The position numbers were made by a program, and so were the translations under genes. The notes under the pieces were generated by a model, which ran no database searches, was not told the DNA's origin, and saw only the letters and a list, made by a program, of their open reading frames with translations. Below are positions 60,521 through 64,000 of a stretch of DNA of 64,000 nucleotides, piece by piece. Position 1 is the stretch's first letter. Every line of letters starts with the position of its first letter. The DNA is taken from contig VXAY01006688.1 of the NCBI GenBank assembly GCA_013399855.1, forward strand, positions 1,616,615 to 1,680,614. Direction: 5' to 3'. The DNA is from Oxyruncus cristatus (taxonomy: Eukaryota; Chordata; Aves; Passeriformes; Cotingidae).

Positions 60521-62531
60521 CAATAAAATGAAATAACAAAATACTATAGAATTTTTTTCTTAAACTTTGATTTTCACAACAAACTCTCAAGAAATTTCAG
60601 AATAATTGCAATGCTTGCAGAACACCAGATTTTTTGCAGCACTTTAGTAAAAGTTATTGTGAGTAGTTAGAGACAGTTTAAGCTAAGTAAAGATTAGATA
60701 TGTACTCCCAGGTTTTGATCAAAATGTGAAGAATATGTGTTCCTCATTCTTTTTGTAAGGTGTGAATCAAACAAGATCTTTAAAAGGTGTTGCTATTGCA
60801 AATCTTCAAACTATTTTAGAAATATTTAGGCCAACAGGCTCTTTTCACATCAACAAAGTTATTGCCTATTGTAATAGTAAGGCAAAAGCCCAAAACAATC
60901 TAACCAAAAAGTTATATTCAGCATGCTTGATTTTCTGAGAAACATTTTTATAGATCTGAACGCAAAATATTTTTTTAGTATAATGGTTTTCCTCACTCAG
61001 CTGTAGATGTGTTTTCTCGTGCTCTAATGAAGCAGTTAATCAGGTCTGTTTACTCATCTACAAAATATATACTTCTTATATCAGCAAGTAATTTTGTACA
61101 TATAATGGCATGTATTCCATGTTCACCAAATGGTTACTGGTATAAACAAAGATATTATCGTGGGGGGGTTTGGTGGTTTTGTGTTTTTTGGTACTACAGG
61201 TAATTAAAATTCAAATGGCTAAAAAAAGGAAGTGAGGCCGAAGTGGAGTTCATATATTGAAAAAAGAGTGTGTAGGTCCTTCATTCTCTGTATGCAGATT
61301 TGAAAACAAGCTCTCCATTTAGGTCATTACAACTAGATTTTTTAAAATTTAGGCATCATTTCACTTTTTTTTTTAAATTTCACAAAATCAAATAGTGGCA
61401 ATTTCAAGCTGCAAAGTTGGGGTAGAATGGGAAGGGGAGAGTCAAAACATTTTTCCTCTGAATACAGTCCCATCCAGAGTATTTTAATGCCCTCTTTTGG
61501 GTCAAAGACAACCTCATATGTTTTGCATGTGAGAAGTTAAAATAAAAAGTATATGTTTTATAGCCTTTCTTTTATGTTTTATAGCCTTTCTTTCTCTAAA
61601 GATGATTTTCTTTACTATGGATTAGTGTTAATCACAATGAGTATGTGACATATGCTATCTTATATCATATTTGTAGTGCAGGGGTATTTGTAGTCTGCCA
61701 TACAATTGTGAGTGACAATTGGTTCTCAAATTCCTTGAATCTTGGTATTTCACAAGTTACTTTAAGGTTCCCAGAAGAGACCTTTCAGATTTTACTTTTC
61801 CCACTCTGAAAAGTAGACCTGTTAGTTTAAATGTATTGCAGATATATTTGTCATATCCTAGAAAACAGTCAGTGTCTTGTGCTTAGTCCCAGACTCACTT
61901 GCCAAGTTTCTCAAAGGAGCTTAGTTTTTTCTACACCCTGAGGCAGGTGCACAGGAGAAATCTGACAATGTTCTCAAGAGGTTAAACAACAAACTTTTGC
62001 TGGCAAACCTTAGGAGATCAGGAACTTGGCAACTTTAAAGCAACATTTAATCAAAAATAAAGTATTTTAAAAAGCGCTGACTAAGCAAACTTTAACCCGT
62101 CCGACTTAAAGTCACTCATATTTCTAGAAGAGGAAGTTAAGAGAAGAAAAAGAGAGAGAGAGAAAAAAAAAAAGAGAGAGAGAGAAAGAAAGATGTAGCT
62201 ACCACCTTGGTTGCAGTGTGGTCTCAGCTACTATAAATCCAAGACAATAGGGACACAGGACATGCATCTTTTGTGCAATGGCTTTTATCTGCTCTGGTTT
62301 CTTGGGGCCCTCCCCCCAGCTGGGGTTTTCGATGTGCCAGTGGCTAATAGGCATTCTGGGTTGGACTACAGGCTCCAGGGGTAGGCTGTGAAACAGTGCC
62401 CCAGCCCACCTTGGCAGAACTTGCCCTGCCCACACGCACACACTTTAGTTGTTTTGAGTCAGTAATCATTTTTTTTCTCAGCCTCTCACATCCTGTAAAT
62501 AAACAAACACTGAAAACAACTGTGGAAAAAT
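60521..62531. other. Unique non-coding sequence
   Basis: No gene is seen. It holds a 20-bp near-perfect tandem repeat at about 61551-61593 (TATGTTTTATAGCCTTTCTT twice) and a GA-rich microsatellite at 62137-62192. Confidence 0.5.
62137..62192. repeat. (GA)n/poly-A purine tract
   Basis: Two GA-dinucleotide blocks surround an A-run of about eleven, forming a continuous purine strand of more than 50 bases. Confidence 0.93.
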
Positions 62532-63066
62532 TGTACTAGTTTTGGCTGGGATATACTTAATTTTAGCTGGTCTGCTGCTGCGCTTTGGATTTATGCTGGA
62601 CACAGTGATGATGTCAGAGGAATGTTTTAGTTACTGTTGAGCGGTGCTCACAGGGTCAAGGCCTTTTCTGCTCCTCACCCCACTCCATCAACGAGGAGGT
62701 TGGAGTGCAGAAGGAGTTGGGAGGGGACACAGCCAGGACAGCTGGATATTCCTTTGGTGCCATCAGCAGCAGCATAGAAATCTGGGGGCAGAAGCAGAGT
62801 TCACATTTGTGGTGTTTGTCTTCCCAAGTCACTGTTAGATGTGATGGAGTCCTGCTGTCCTAGGGATGGCTGAGCACCTGCCTGCCAATAGCAAGAGGTG
62901 AATTAATTCCTTGTTTTGCTTTCCTTGGGCATGTGGGTTTTGTTTTATCTGTTAAACTCTCTTTATGAATTTTCTTAATTTACTCTTCTGAGGTAAATGT
63001 AAGAAATGGGGAGGAGTGAGCGAGAAGCTGTGTGGAATTAGTTCTAGCTGTGGTTAAACCATGATA
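62532..63066 (+). mobile_element. Avian endogenous retrovirus solo LTR, plus strand
   Basis: It starts TGTACTAGTTTTGGCTGGGA and ends GCTGTGGTTAAACCATGATA. It shares GGGAGGGGACACAGCCAGGA (62728-62747) and many other blocks with the LTR at 12304 in the same orientation, so both come from one family. The length is about 535 bp. A GATATTCC block is present, but the TATA region is decayed. Flanks AAAAT and AAAAC could be a decayed 5-bp target duplication, though they are too A-rich to be convincing. There is no internal retroviral sequence. Confidence 0.86.
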
Positions 63067-63250
63067 AAAACACATAATAACAAAAATTGGAATTTCTGTT
63101 CTAAAGGTGGAAAACTCAAATATGCACATGAGCATATCTACAAGTACTTTGGAATGTAGTGACAGACTGTACAGAGTGCTGTTGTCAGTGATGGCAGTTG
63201 CATCTGGGCAAAGAGTTTTTGGGTGCTGGAAGCCACTATTTAGTGTAAAG

Positions 63251-63468
63251 TCATGGAATCATCTAGGTTGGAAAAAACCTTTAAGATCATCAAGTTCAAT
63301 TGTTAACCTAGCACTATGAAGTCAACACTAAACCATATCCCTAAGTTCCTCATCTACATGTCTTTTAAATACGTCAAGGCATGGTGATGAAACCACTTCC
63401 CTGAGCAGCCTCTTCCAGTGCTTGATAGTCCTCTGAGAGAAGAAATTTTTCCTCTTACCCAATCTAAA
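63251..63468 (-). mobile_element. CR1 LINE 3' fragment, minus strand
   Basis: The plus strand shows TCATGGAATCATCTAGGTTG, AACCTTTAAGATCATCAAGT, CACTAAACCATATCCCTAAG and GAGAAGAAATTTTTCCTCTT, the reverse complement of the CR1 3' end. It is the same subfamily and extent as the copy at 55256. It is 5'-truncated and lies about 185 bases after the LTR. Confidence 0.94.
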
Positions 63469-64000
63469 AGTTTAATTTAACAGACTTACAGAATAATTAT
63501 GTAGGAAATCTGTTCTACAAAACTAAATCTCTGTAAATATGTCACCTGTCTATTACACACCAAGCCTAAATGTGTGGCATGCTTTGTCATTTCTGTTGTG
63601 TTACCAGTGAGCTCTTGATCTAATATGAGACAGAGCAGATAAATTTGAGACAGAACCATTTCTATCACACTTTCTGTCTTGAGGAGCAGGAGGCTCCAGA
63701 TTTATCTGCACTTGATGTTTTTACTCTACCATACTGACACTCTTGGTGACAGAATGCTCACAAGGGAACAGGGGAGAAAATGTGATGGAAAATTGGCTCA
63801 TTTATTGTAATTGTAATACTCTGAAGGATGTAACAGCTTAATGCTTAAATATTTCTTTTATATATATATCTGGTTGACCACCTGGGCAGTATTATCTAAG
63901 AGGGTGTGGGGGAAATAAAGAGCCATTCCTTTTTTTGTTTTTAGACTGAATTGGTAGTGTAAAATTTAGCTGCATGTTCTTTTCTTGGAACTTCACCAGA
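63469..64000. other. Unique non-coding sequence to the window end
   Basis: No gene is seen. A (TA)n run of about 10 bases lies at 63859-63869. Confidence 0.5.

Noticed and set aside
1..64000. CRISPR arrays, operons, insertion sequences or phage-like systems
   Set aside because: No regularly spaced repeats, ribosome binding sites or bacterial-type genes are present. The repeat content is that of a bird nuclear genome.

Overview
The window reads as non-coding DNA from a bird nuclear genome. It is AT-rich and holds several CR1 LINE 3' ends of the avian type: 5'-truncated, with a conserved tail and short octamer-like repeats such as ATTCTGTG. It also holds several LTRs of avian endogenous retroviruses. 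A CORE-SINE/MIR copy and two badly eroded CR1 reverse-transcriptase fossils are older amniote relics. The species cannot be named from this sequence. Two runs of N, both beside poly-T, mark assembly gaps.

I find no host protein-coding gene, exon, tRNA, rRNA or other RNA gene. All open frames are short (at most about 184 codons). The longer ones fall in LTRs or CR1 copies, and the rest look like chance frames. The window is therefore intergenic or lies inside a very large intron; the sequence alone cannot separate these.

Layout: 1-5.3 kb is unique sequence with one striking palindrome. An LTR fragment lies at 5.3-5.8 kb. A CR1 tail is at 8.6-8.8 kb and a whole LTR at 9.9-10.3 kb. From 10.5 to 12.9 kb there is a repeat cluster: an internally deleted CR1, a second CR1 tail joined directly to its 3' end, and a sense-strand solo LTR. 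At 18.0-18.5 kb two CR1 pieces face opposite ways. CR1 copies also lie at 21.0 and 29.3 kb. The densest region is 35.3-41.8 kb: solo LTR, ancient CR1 reverse-transcriptase fossil (minus strand), second LTR (minus), ancient CR1 3' region (plus), a 164-bp tandem duplication, a displaced CR1 end, and another LTR fragment. A MIR copy is at 45.7 kb, a MIR/L2-type tail at 53.2 kb, CR1 at 55.3 and 57.0 kb, an ancient CR1 fossil at 59.9-60.5 kb, a solo LTR at 62.5-63.1 kb and a CR1 tail at 63.3 kb.

No intact mobile element is present: every CR1 is truncated or broken, and no retroviral gag, pol or env sequence was recognised between or beside the LTRs. I see no convincing new biological system. The observations most worth a second look are the ancient CR1 fossils with readable reverse-transcriptase motifs, the deleted CR1, the tandem duplications, and a few repeat-free stretches that could be conserved non-coding elements. 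Repeat identities rest on remembered family consensus features, not on a database search.
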